Shown here one piece after another: positions 1-6,469 of a stretch of DNA of 14,086 bases; within the stretch, counting starts at the first letter, position 1; the number at the start of each line of letters is the position of its first letter. The notes below the pieces were generated by a model, which did not search any database, was not told where the DNA came from, and saw only the letters and a list, made by a program, of their open reading frames with translations. The translations under genes and the position numbers were made by a program. The DNA is from Halobacteriales archaeon QH_8_67_36 (GTDB lineage: Archaea > Halobacteriota > Halobacteria > Halobacteriales > Haloarculaceae), in assembly GCA_003021755.1 (NCBI GenBank), contig PXQZ01000087.1, positions 1 to 14,086 of the forward strand, in the 5' to 3' direction.

Positions 1-1
1 A

Positions 2-733
2 TTATAAATACGCGGCGTCCCACCGCACGGGCTTGCGGACGTTCCCGCAGTCCTCACACTCGATGCGGCCCATCGAGTCCATGGCGTTGGCGAGCGTGTT
101 GCAGTTGCTACAGAAGTAGCCGTAGCGGGTATCGCCCTCTCGCTCGGTGAAGACGACGTGGAAGGGGGCTTTGGAGCCGCGTTCGTGGTTGTCGTGGGCG
201 ACGTAGACGGTGCGGTCCTCGGGCGCGTCGACGGCTTCCCGGCCCCACTGTTCGGACTCGGCGTAGATGTTCTCGACGTAGCTCTCGCCGTCTATCTCGA
301 CAGTGTCGGTGCCCACCTGCCGGAAGCCGCGGTCCCGGTAGAAGCTGTTGCCCTCGGTGTTCTCGGCCAGCACCCGCCCCCGGAGGTCGGTCGCGCCGAG
401 CTGTTCCAGCTCCGTCCGGGTGGCGTCGAACAGTTCGCTGGCGATGCCTTCCCCGCGGTAGGCGGGGTCGACGTGGAGCCACAGTAGCGTGGCGGTGTTG
501 GCCGCCGCGACGACGCTCTCGGAGAAGGCGACGACCTGGCCGGCCTCGTCGGTGACGAGGAGGAGTCGGTCGCCGTCGTCTTCGAGCAGTTCCGCGAGCC
601 GGTCCTCACTGTACCACTCCTCGACGGCGCTGTTGATGGCGCCCGGTTCCAGCGAGTACGAGGCTTGCAGTGAGCGTCGTGCGACGTCCCGGATAGCGGG
701 TCGGTCGGTCAGGCCGGCGCGTCGGTGTTCCAT
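2..733 (-). CDS. GNAT-family N-acetyltransferase with C-terminal zinc ribbon (DUF5816-like)
   Basis: The 243-residue product is a cytosolic fusion. Residues about 1-160 form a GNAT acetyltransferase domain. Its acetyl-CoA pyrophosphate-binding loop is RGEGIA (93-98), directly after the strand LLWLHVDP, and the C-terminal GNAT signature NSFYRDRGF is at 129-137. Residues about 170-243 form a separate domain with two CxxC pairs (C208/C211 and C226/C229), the layout of a zinc ribbon and of the haloarchaeal DUF5816 family. GNAT enzymes move an acetyl group from acetyl-CoA to an amine. The substrate here cannot be read from the sequence, and the ribbon may bind the substrate or nucleic acid. The ATG at 733 was chosen because a TATA-like box lies 27 bases upstream, which implies a leaderless mRNA. 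The stop codon sits at the window edge, so downstream genes are not visible. Confidence 0.93.
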   Translation of the reverse strand: MEHRRAGLTDRPAIRDVARRSLQASYSLEPGAINSAVEEWYSEDRLAELLEDDGDRLLLVTDEAGQVVAFSESVVAAANTATLLWLHVDPAYRGEGIASELFDATRTELEQLGATDLRGRVLAENTEGNSFYRDRGFRQVGTDTVEIDGESYVENIYAESEQWGREAVDAPEDRTVYVAHDNHERGSKAPFHVVFTEREGDTRYGYFCSNCNTLANAMDSMGRIECEDCGNVRKPVRWDAAYL

Positions 734-756
734 ACGTCCACCTTACCACGGACGAG

Positions 757-763
757 TATAAAC
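757..763 (-). promoter_or_regulatory. TATA box of the GNAT gene
   Basis: The minus strand reads TTTATAC, centred 27 bases before the ATG at 733. That spacing places transcription start at or next to the start codon, the common haloarchaeal leaderless arrangement. No Shine-Dalgarno sequence is needed or seen. Confidence 0.65.
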
Positions 764-1169
764 GTACAGTCCAGGCGAGATGTCACGCGGCCGGTCGACG
801 TTCAGTACCGATCTACACCTGATTGGACATATCGAAAGGAAACTCACGGTTGTGGACGCATCAGTCAGAAACGTTCATAGAATTGACTATCATGCATAGA
901 TAGGGAGCAGAATTGTCCGGACCAGCGGCACGTGTCTTGCTGGCCGACGCCTGCCGGCTGCCCGCCGAGATGGCCGCTCAGTGCCCGACGGCGCGACGCC
1001 GAACCGGACTGGTCCCTGCTCGTGATGGGCGCTCGCTCGACCGTGTCGTCACTCTCGGCACCGCCGTTTTCCGTACGTCCGTTCGGATTCGTGACCGCTA
1101 AGGGTGTCGTAACGCTAAAGAGCCGAACGGACCTTCGTATCCGTAAGATGACCATCGGAACCTATCGCC
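764..1169. other. Gene-free stretch between divergent GNAT and HD genes
   Basis: About 400 bases hold no convincing gene. The open frames here have Arg/Ser-rich or otherwise non-haloarchaeal composition and no family features. Bases about 820-910 are visibly more AT-rich than the surroundings and include the near-palindrome CTATCATGCATAGATAG (887-903). A 9-bp inverted repeat, TCCGTTCGG (1078-1086) and CCGAACGGA (1123-1131), encloses two copies of CGCTAA(G/A)G about 17 bases apart. The second copy could be a TATA-like element for the HD gene with a roughly 40-base leader. Confidence 0.5.
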
Positions 1170-1175
1170 GGAGGT
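1170..1175 (+). promoter_or_regulatory. Shine-Dalgarno site deciding the GTG start of the HD gene
   Basis: GGAGGT lies 6 bases before the GTG at 1182 and matches the anti-SD end of archaeal 16S rRNA. The nearby ATG at 1148 is in another frame, so GTG is the best supported start. Confidence 0.7.
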
Positions 1176-1181
1176 GTCGCT

Positions 1182-1898
1182 GTGGGCGTCGAGATTAGGG
1201 AGTCACCAGTCTCGGACGAGGCCTTCGACGCGATGCGGGAGTTCGTCCACGACTACCTGGCTGCCAGTGTCGAGAACGAGGACGAAGGCGGTCGGATGCG
1301 CTGGTACCCCTGGCACTCCGCGGAGTACCGGTTCAACCACATCCGCAACGTCGTCGACATCTCCACGACTATCGCCGAGCGCGAGGGTGCGAACGTCGAC
1401 GTCACGCGGGTGGCGGCCCTCTTCCACGATATCGCGAAACTGGAGGCCGAACAGGACGTTCACGCCGAGGCCGGCGCTCGCATCGCGCGGGAGTATCTCA
1501 TGGCCCACGGTGACTACCCGGAGTCGTTCGTCGAACAGGTGTGTCGCTCCGTCGAGGACCACTCCTACCAGGGTGACCTCTCGGACCTCTCGCTGGAGAC
1601 CCGGTGTCTCATCGAGGCGGACGTCCTCGACAAGGTCGGTGCCAACGGGACGGCGCTGATGCTGTTACGGATGGGCTACGAATCGCGAACGCATATGGAT
1701 GCTGCCGAGATGGTCGACCGGGTCATCGAACGGGGCGTCGACGCGAAAGAGCGCGTCGAGAGCGACACCGCCGAGTCGCTGGTCCACCAGCGGCTCAAGC
1801 GCACCCGCTGGTTCCAGGAGTGGCTGGAGACGGAGGTCGCCGAGATGGAGGCCGAGGACGGTCTCGACGACGTGGCGACCGGCATGGGCGACTCCTGA
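1182..1898 (+). CDS. HD-domain phosphohydrolase family protein
   Basis: The 238-residue soluble protein carries an HD metal-binding fold. The expected ligands are H53 (in RFNHIRNV), the H82-D83 pair (LFHDIAKL) and D147 (IEADVLDKVG), with further histidines at H94 and H127 (VEDHS). HD proteins of this type are usually metal-dependent phosphohydrolases acting on nucleotides or related phosphates. The substrate here is unknown. The start is a GTG with a strong Shine-Dalgarno sequence, unlike most other genes in the window, so its mRNA is leadered. The acidic C-terminal tail is typical of halophiles. It ends 9 bases before the stop of the convergent LysE-type gene, so the two transcripts probably overlap at their 3' ends. 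The HD call is firm; the exact reaction is not. Confidence 0.9.
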   Translation: MGVEIRESPVSDEAFDAMREFVHDYLAASVENEDEGGRMRWYPWHSAEYRFNHIRNVVDISTTIAEREGANVDVTRVAALFHDIAKLEAEQDVHAEAGARIAREYLMAHGDYPESFVEQVCRSVEDHSYQGDLSDLSLETRCLIEADVLDKVGANGTALMLLRMGYESRTHMDAAEMVDRVIERGVDAKERVESDTAESLVHQRLKRTRWFQEWLETEVAEMEAEDGLDDVATGMGDS

Positions 1899-1907
1899 GA
1901 GGGTCGC

Positions 1908-2606
1908 TCAAACCGACTGCCAGAGGAAAAACAGCCCGAAGCCGGCCAGCAGCACCGCACTGAGCCACGCGACGACCGGTGCGAGGCGCTCGACGCGGCT
2001 CCGCGCGGCGACGATAGTTGCCGGGAACCCCATTATCCAGACCAGGACACCGCCGAACAGCCCCGCGAGCAGCCCCGGGTGACCGGTCCGAACGACGAAC
2101 CGGTCGGCGACGGCGGGCCCGACGACCGGGAGCGGTGCGAGGACGTCGACCTGCCCGGGGTCGAGCAGTCCGACGCCGACGGTCAGCCAGAACAGCACCT
2201 GATACGGGTTGGTCAGCGCCAGTACGAACGCCTTCCGGAAGCCGTGGCTCTCGTCGGCAGCGGTCGCCTCGACCGAGGAGAGCGCCGTGGCGTCCCGTAC
2301 CGCGCCGTAGGCGAAATACAGCATCAGGAGGCCGCCGACCGCGACCATCGCTCGCCGAACGGTCGGCGCGTTCCGGACGACGGTGACGGCGCCGGCCAGC
2401 GCGAGCAGGAAGAAACAGAGGTCGGCGACCATCGCGCCCAGGCCGGCCGCGAAGCCGGCCCACCATCCCCGGAGGGCGCTCTCCTCGGCGATGATGGCGT
2501 TCATCGGGCCCGGGGGCGCGGCGAGTGCGAGACCGAAGACGACACCGCCGACGACTGTCGTGAGCAGTGCGAGCGGGGCGAGCGTCTGGAGCGGATCGGG
2601 ATGCAT
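1908..2606 (-). CDS. LysE/RhtB-family transmembrane exporter
   Basis: The 232-residue integral membrane protein has about six hydrophobic segments. Family marks are the PPGPMN motif at 31-36 in the first helix region, the conserved TNPYQVLFWLTVG segment at 132-144 (NPxxxxFW type), and an acidic loop at about 108-122 between helices 3 and 4. LysE/RhtB proteins export amino acids such as lysine, threonine or homoserine lactone using ion gradients, but the substrate cannot be read here. The ATG at 2606 is supported by the TATA-like GGTATTTC about 28 bases upstream, implying a leaderless message. It follows the coiled-coil gene by 40 bases on the same strand. A T-rich run between them suggests termination and re-initiation rather than a simple operon. 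Confidence 0.92.
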   Translation of the reverse strand: MHPDPLQTLAPLALLTTVVGGVVFGLALAAPPGPMNAIIAEESALRGWWAGFAAGLGAMVADLCFFLLALAGAVTVVRNAPTVRRAMVAVGGLLMLYFAYGAVRDATALSSVEATAADESHGFRKAFVLALTNPYQVLFWLTVGVGLLDPGQVDVLAPLPVVGPAVADRFVVRTGHPGLLAGLFGGVLVWIMGFPATIVAARSRVERLAPVVAWLSAVLLAGFGLFFLWQSV

Positions 2607-2613
2607 CTACTGT

Positions 2614-2640
2614 GGGTAAAAAACGGAGAGAGAAATACCG
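2614..2640 (-). terminator. T-rich terminator of the coiled-coil gene, overlapping the LysE promoter
   Basis: On the minus strand the 40-base gap reads as a T-rich run (TTTCTCTCTCC followed by six T). Archaeal termination works at such U-rich tracts. The same bases include GGTATTTC, 25-31 bases before the LysE-type ATG, so terminator and promoter appear to be packed together. Confidence 0.45.
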
Positions 2641-2646
2641 GCCGAG

Positions 2647-3537
2647 TTACAGCTTGCCGGCCTTCTGCAGCTTCATCAGGTCCTCGGTGTCGAGGGTTTC
2701 ACCCTCCTTGAACTTCTGATAGATTTCCTCGGCCTCCTCGCGGGCGGCCTCCTGTTTCTCCTCGCGCTGGCTGCGCTCTTCCTGCTCCTCTTTCTTGTCG
2801 AGTTCGCGCAGGCGCTTCTGGACGCGGACGAAGTCCTCGTGGTGCTGGTCGGCGGCCTCCTGGGCCTCGACGAACTCCTCGTGTTTCTCGTCGGCCTCGT
2901 CACGGATCTCGTCGGCCTCCCGGTAGGCCTCGATCATCTCGTTGTGGTGTTTCTGGGCCTCGTCGGCCAGTTCCGTGACCTTCTGGTGGTGTTTCGAGGC
3001 TTCGGAGCGGACCTCCTCGGCCTCCTGTTTGAGCCCTTCGAGGTCGCCGCTCTGGTCGAGTTTCTCCTTCTTGCTCCGGAGCTTCTCGCGCTTGTCCTCG
3101 ATTTTCTCGATGAGTTCTCTCTCGTCCTCGGCGGAGAGCACCTCGGTCTGCTGTTTGAACTCGAGGTCTTCGATCTCGTCTTTGAGTTCATCGACCGATC
3201 TGCCTTCATCGAGTTCGAGGTCGTTTTTGACCTTGTCGACCTTGTCGAACAGCTCGTTGGCCTCGGCGTTGAGCTCGTTGCGCTTGTCCTTGTGCTCTTG
3301 GACCTGCTCGTTGAGCTCGTCGCGTTCCTCGCGGTGTTCCTGGGCCTCGTCGACCTTCTCGCGAGTCTTCGCGTTCAGGTCGTCGCGGGCCGAGGCTCGC
3401 TCGGAAGCCATCTGGTTGAGCTCGTTGCGCCGGTCTCGCAGCTGACCGGCGAGCTTGATGAGCTCGCCTTTCGATTTGTTCTCGAGATCCTCTTCGGTTA
3501 CTGCAACGTTTTTTGATTCGTCTATCGAGTCTGCCAT
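2647..3537 (-). CDS. Long acidic coiled-coil protein (COG1340-type archaeal coiled coil)
   Basis: The 296-residue protein is almost wholly alpha-helical coiled coil, highly charged, with no signal peptide or membrane segment. It matches the uncharacterised archaeal coiled-coil family COG1340, relatives of which have been loosely labelled phosphoserine phosphatase without any catalytic motif. None is present here. The N-terminal half repeats R-[ND]-[DE]-L-N at residues 37, 51, 72 and 86. The C-terminal half has His or His-His at 183/184, 197/198, 219 and 232/233. A helix break near QSGD (162-165) may allow a hairpin. The last residues, EIYQKFKEGETLDTEDLMKL, look like a small globular capping motif. 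The ATG at 3537 has GAGGTT upstream. The role is unknown; a structural or nucleic-acid-associated function is possible. Confidence 0.88.
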   Translation of the reverse strand: MADSIDESKNVAVTEEDLENKSKGELIKLAGQLRDRRNELNQMASERASARDDLNAKTREKVDEAQEHREERDELNEQVQEHKDKRNELNAEANELFDKVDKVKNDLELDEGRSVDELKDEIEDLEFKQQTEVLSAEDERELIEKIEDKREKLRSKKEKLDQSGDLEGLKQEAEEVRSEASKHHQKVTELADEAQKHHNEMIEAYREADEIRDEADEKHEEFVEAQEAADQHHEDFVRVQKRLRELDKKEEQEERSQREEKQEAAREEAEEIYQKFKEGETLDTEDLMKLQKAGKL

Positions 3538-3548
3538 TGGTGGAACCT

Positions 3549-3626
3549 CTATGCCATCACCGCCTTCGGACAGGCAGCATCGCGGCTATGGAGGGGCTGG
3601 CACCAATAACAAGGGTTCCCTCTCAT
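3549..3626 (-). CDS. Possible 25-codon leader ORF upstream of the coiled-coil gene
   Basis: An ATG-to-TAG frame of 25 residues lies inside the probable leader of the coiled-coil gene and ends 11 bases before its ATG. It encodes MRGNPCYWCQPLHSRDAACP then KAVMA, with a CxxC pair and a third Cys. No Shine-Dalgarno sequence precedes it, and it is short enough to arise by chance. It could be a regulatory upstream ORF or nothing. Confidence 0.15.
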   Translation of the reverse strand: MRGNPCYWCQPLHSRDAACPKAVMA

Positions 3627-3650
3627 GTTGGGCGCGGAGCGATACTGCCT

Positions 3651-3666
3651 GAACGCGAAAGCGTTC
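3651..3666. other. Perfect hairpin near the predicted 5' end of the coiled-coil mRNA
   Basis: GAACGC and GCGTTC form a perfect 6-bp stem around GAAA on the plus strand (TTTC on the minus strand). With transcription starting about 27 bases from the TATA box at 3694-3703, the minus-strand mRNA would begin almost at this hairpin, which could protect its 5' end. Confidence 0.4.
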
Positions 3667-3693
3667 TGGTACCGACAACTACCGCAGGATAGG

Positions 3694-3703
3694 GTTTAAA
3701 TAT
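3694..3703 (-). promoter_or_regulatory. TATA box, probably of the coiled-coil gene
   Basis: AATATTTAAA on the minus strand is the strongest TATA-like match in this region. It predicts a start near 3671 and so a leader of about 130 bases before the ATG at 3537, unusually long for a haloarchaeon. The box is nearly symmetrical, so plus-strand transcription cannot be excluded. Confidence 0.5.
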
Positions 3704-3783
3704 TGCGGTGCAACGGATGCCGTGGCGCCCTCTCACACACCCGTTTACGGGAGAGTGAAGGGTTCACACGGATTCGAGTCCTG

Positions 3784-5598
3784 TTATATATCGCCCTCGA
3801 TGCGGTACTCGTTTTTTACGGCCCGGTTCCCGACGGCGGCGGCCAGTGTCAGTTCGTCGCCGGCGGCCAGCGTCAGTGAGCCGACCGTGACCCGGCCGAA
3901 CGCGCCGATGACCTGTTCGGCCTGCTGGCGCTCGCCGTTGTGGTCCCACTCGACGGTGACCGTCGCTCCCGACGGGCGGTCGTGGCAGGCGACGATGTCG
4001 CTGTCCCCGGGCGTCGGATCCGAGAGGAACACCTGCGTGGGCTGGTAGCTGTCGGTCAGCGTCCCGTAGGCCGTCTTTTCGGTCCCGTCCTCGGTCAGTA
4101 CGCCCGTGTCGGCGTCGGCCACGTCCCGGAGGCTGTCGAGGACGACCAGCCCGCTCCCGCGCCGGCGGAGCGCCCCGGCGACGGCCTGGACGACGTGGGC
4201 CTGATACGCCTGTGAGTCGGCGGCGTCACCGCCCACGCGGCCGTCATCGATCCCCGCGTCGACTTCGCTCCCGTCGGTCCCGAGCGAGCCGGCACCGAAG
4301 CCGGCGACCACGTCGCCGACGCCGTAGTGGTCACGGAGCCACGCGAGGTCCGCAACCGAGCCGTGGCGCCAGCCCGGGTACAGCGTGACGGCATCGGGGT
4401 CGATGCCCGGCGGGCCGACGACGGGGAACGTCGGGACCCCTTCGATCCGCTCGGCGACGGCCGCCGCGGGGGCTTCGTCGTAGTTGGCACGCCAGGCCCG
4501 GAAGCGATAGCGCAGGCGGTCGAGCATGCCCGACCCCAACCCGTCGGCGTAGGACCGGACCGGTTCGTCGTGGACCGCGATGCAGGCCAGACTCGGGTGG
4601 TGACCGATGGCGTCAGTGAACGACTCGGCCAGATCGCGGCCCCGGTCCATGTCGAAGCCGCCGGGGCCGGTGAGCGGGAGGTCCTGCCAGAGGAGGACGC
4701 CGTGCTCGTCACAGGCCTCGGCGACCGCCGGCGGGACGCCCTGTGCCCGGACCCGCACGAGGTTGGCGTTCGCCGCGACGGCCCGCTCGACGTCCTCGAC
4801 CGTCGGGTCGAGCAGCGTCACGCCGCGGGCACGGACCGGTTCGCCGTTGACCGTGAGGCCGTCGTCGTAGCCGACCGAGCGCAGCCCCGTCGTCAGCGAG
4901 TACTCGGCGTCGCCCAGTTTCGCCCGGATCACGTACCGGGGCTGGCTCCCGTGGTCGTGGGGCCACCACAGCGAGGGGTCGCGCACGTCGATGGTGTGAT
5001 CGACGGTGGCCAACCCGGCGTCGGTGTCGACGCGCGCCCGGTCCATCATCCCGCCGCCCCGGACCTCGCCGGTCGGTCTGACGGAGAACGTGAGCCGGTC
5101 GTCGAGTGGCTCGCTCGTCACTATCTCGGCCGTTACGTCCACGGCAGCCCCGTCCTCGGTGAGCCGCGGTTTCGCACGCATCGCGTGGACGTAGGGGTCC
5201 GGATACGTCTCCAGCGACGCGTCCCACCAGATGCCGGGCACGCAGCGCTCGGGCGGGAGCCGGTCGGTGTCGTGGAGGCCGCCAAAGCGGTCCTCGGGGG
5301 CTCGGCACTCGACCACGACGTGGCCGGCGTCGGGCAGACGGACCCGAAGCGGCGTCACGTAGCTGTCCGACTCGGCGAGCAGGTCGCCGTCACACCAGAC
5401 ACGTGCGTGAGCGTACGCTCCCCGGAGCACGAGCACCGCGTGGCCCTCCGCGCGGTTCGGGACCGTCGTCTCGTAGGCGACGGCCTCGACACCGGCGAAC
5501 TGCGTCGGTCGACCCGGGACCGACACGCGCTCCCACGCCTCCGGGGACGGCATCTCGTCGTCCGGCGCGACCGCCGCGCCGCGCCACGAAAGTGACAT
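3784..5598 (-). CDS. Glycoside hydrolase family 2 homologue, probably catalytically degenerate
   Basis: From the ATG at 5598 the protein has 604 residues. The order fits GH2: an N-terminal jelly-roll sandwich, an immunoglobulin-like domain ending near LWWPHDHGSQPRY (210-222), then a TIM barrel beginning VNGEPVRARGV (250-260) with ANANLVRVRAQG and EHGVLLWQDLPL. A Glu in the acid/base position is seen in HHPSLACIAVHDEP (E345). Where beta-mannosidase-type members have SE(F/Y)G with the nucleophile Glu, this protein reads AGFGAGSLG (432-440), with Gly433 instead. No signal peptide is seen, so it is cytosolic. The frame stays open upstream to 5853, but that would overlap the divergent zinc-finger gene. 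ATG 5625 or GTG 5685 are other possible starts. A weak TATA-like AAAGGATAT lies 28 bases before 5598. Confidence 0.8.
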   Translation of the reverse strand: MSLSWRGAAVAPDDEMPSPEAWERVSVPGRPTQFAGVEAVAYETTVPNRAEGHAVLVLRGAYAHARVWCDGDLLAESDSYVTPLRVRLPDAGHVVVECRAPEDRFGGLHDTDRLPPERCVPGIWWDASLETYPDPYVHAMRAKPRLTEDGAAVDVTAEIVTSEPLDDRLTFSVRPTGEVRGGGMMDRARVDTDAGLATVDHTIDVRDPSLWWPHDHGSQPRYVIRAKLGDAEYSLTTGLRSVGYDDGLTVNGEPVRARGVTLLDPTVEDVERAVAANANLVRVRAQGVPPAVAEACDEHGVLLWQDLPLTGPGGFDMDRGRDLAESFTDAIGHHPSLACIAVHDEPVRSYADGLGSGMLDRLRYRFRAWRANYDEAPAAAVAERIEGVPTFPVVGPPGIDPDAVTLYPGWRHGSVADLAWLRDHYGVGDVVAGFGAGSLGTDGSEVDAGIDDGRVGGDAADSQAYQAHVVQAVAGALRRRGSGLVVLDSLRDVADADTGVLTEDGTEKTAYGTLTDSYQPTQVFLSDPTPGDSDIVACHDRPSGATVTVEWDHNGERQQAEQVIGAFGRVTVGSLTLAAGDELTLAAAVGNRAVKNEYRIEGDI

Positions 5599-5699
5599 AC
5601 CATGTGGCCCGTCCCCCGAGAGCATATCCTTTACCCCCCACGCCGGCGCGACCGTCGGCCCGCCCGCTGTTAGTTTCACTTTCACTCCGGAGACGGCTC

Positions 5700-5708
5700 G
5701 GATTAAGG
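5700..5708 (+). promoter_or_regulatory. TATA-like box of the small zinc-finger gene
   Basis: GGATTAAGG is centred about 28 bases before the ATG at 5733, which fits a leaderless start. The match to the TATA consensus is moderate. Confidence 0.4.
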
Positions 5709-5732
5709 TAGCTTCGGGCCGATTTCTCTCGT

Positions 5733-5900
5733 ATGATACAGGACCTCCGCGGTGAGAACACGTGTGACGCTGATGGCTGTGACCGGGCACTGACCGAGCC
5801 ACAGTTGTTGTTCGACACCGACGGCGGCCGGCGAGCGGCCTACGAGTGTGCATGTGGCGCGGTGACAGTCACCGTCGTCCGACCCGAGTCGGCCCGCTGA
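5733..5900 (+). CDS. Small zinc-finger protein, 55 residues
   Basis: The frame runs from ATG to TGA. The product begins MIQDLRGENTCDADGCDRAL and has four cysteines, C11, C16, C39 and C41, spaced CX4C and CXC, consistent with one zinc site in a two-strand ribbon. G/C third positions and the acidic character fit a real haloarchaeal microprotein; such small CPxCG-like zinc fingers are common in this group, mostly of unknown function. A TATA-like GGATTAAGG lies about 28 bases before the ATG, pointing to a leaderless message. It is divergent from the GH2-like gene. Its stop codon TGA abuts the left end of palindromic repeat A, so its 3' end may have been set by that element. It is too short for common gene-length cut-offs and may be missing from automatic annotation. 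Confidence 0.72.
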   Translation: MIQDLRGENTCDADGCDRALTEPQLLFDTDGGRRAAYECACGAVTVTVVRPESAR

Positions 5901-5979
5901 TACTGGTGGCTGTAACGAACTGAAGTATTTCGCTACCCCGGGGTGGCGAATATCTTTACGAACCTACAGCCACCAGTAT
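5900..5979 (+). repeat. Palindromic MITE-like repeat, copy A (80 bp)
   Basis: The 80-bp element has perfect 15-bp terminal inverted repeats, ATACTGGTGGCTGTA and TACAGCCACCAGTAT. The inside folds into a second stem around CCCCGGGG (core CGCTACCCCGGGGTGGCG, one G-T pair). TGA stands directly outside TACTGG on the left and CCAGTA on the right, like a 3-bp target duplication; the left TGA is the stop codon of the zinc-finger gene. About 74 of 80 positions match copy B in the opposite orientation. It encodes nothing. As RNA it would form a strong hairpin, so it could act as a terminator, and its right end overlaps the TATA region of the DUF371 gene. Confidence 0.85.
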
Positions 5980-5986
5980 GAAATAC
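5977..5986 (+). promoter_or_regulatory. TATA-like box of the DUF371 gene, overlapping repeat A
   Basis: TATGAAATAC is centred 26 bases before the ATG at 6008, implying a leaderless message. Its first three bases belong to the right terminal repeat of element A. Confidence 0.5.
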
Positions 5987-6007
5987 GGCCACCGGTAACT
6001 GGCGGGT

Positions 6008-6430
6008 ATGGGACGCGAGGTCGTCATCGCCGCGCGCGGACACGAGAACGTCACGGCCGAACACGCGAGCACGCTCGAAGTCACCAGCGACGACTTCCTC
6101 ACACCCGCCGGCGACTGCGTTCTGGGCGTCGAGGCCGACACCGTCCCGGCCGACCTCGACGACGCGTTCGTGACCGCCTGCCAGTCCGCCGACGCGGCCA
6201 TCACCGCGACGCTGGAAGCCGACGGGCACACCGCCGTCGTCGAGGGGTCGGGCCATCCGAAACTCCCCTTCGAGAACGAGCGAGGCCACGTCCTGCGGAC
6301 CAGCGACTACGTCGACGACCGGACGGTGATGGTCGGGGCCGACGCCGCCGCCGGCGACGTCGACCGCGACCTCGTAGCGGCGCTGGCCGACGGCGCGGAC
6401 CTGACGCTGACGCTGGCCGTCGAGGCGTGA
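6008..6430 (+). CDS. DUF371 family protein
   Basis: The 140-residue protein matches the archaeal family DUF371 along its whole length. The typical opening is ARGHENVTAEHASTLEVTSD (9-28), followed by FLTPAGDCVLGVEAD (30-44) and later EGSGHPKLPF. It has no membrane segment or signal peptide, so it is cytosolic. The conserved GHxNV and GDCxxGV stretches suggest a small enzyme or binding protein, but no function is established for the family. It is preceded by a TATA-like box at leaderless spacing and ends 39 bases before the stop of the convergent ABC ATPase gene. The G/C-rich codon use resembles the genes to its left more than the transporter operon to its right. Confidence 0.88.
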   Translation: MGREVVIAARGHENVTAEHASTLEVTSDDFLTPAGDCVLGVEADTVPADLDDAFVTACQSADAAITATLEADGHTAVVEGSGHPKLPFENERGHVLRTSDYVDDRTVMVGADAAAGDVDRDLVAALADGADLTLTLAVEA

Positions 6431-6469
6431 CCGTCGTGGAGTGAAGATCACCGCGGGCAGCGCGACGAA

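Noticed and set aside
865..1155. 96-codon minus-strand ORF in the GNAT-HD gap
   Set aside because: The composition is unlike halophilic proteins, there is no domain or promoter, and it runs through the AT-rich and inverted-repeat parts of the gap.
2839..3516. 225-codon plus-strand ORF rich in Leu, Val and Phe, looking like a membrane protein
   Set aside because: It is the mirror of the Glu/Lys-rich coiled coil, whose antisense codons yield Leu and Phe. It has no start signal or family match.
3769..3786. tRNA T-arm-like string GGATTCGAGTCC near the end of the GH2-like gene
   Set aside because: No acceptor, D-arm or anticodon stem can be drawn upstream, the stem has mismatches, and the string overlaps the 3' end of the GH2-like coding region.
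4327..5595. 422-codon plus-strand ORF opposite the GH2-like gene
   Set aside because: It is the antisense shadow of a high-GC gene, basic in composition and without family motifs. The minus strand carries the recognisable domains.
5599..5853. N-terminal extension of the GH2-like protein to an ATG at 5853
   Set aside because: The extension is Arg/His/Thr-rich, unlike the mature protein, and would overlap most of the divergent zinc-finger gene. The GH2 fold begins right after ATG 5598.
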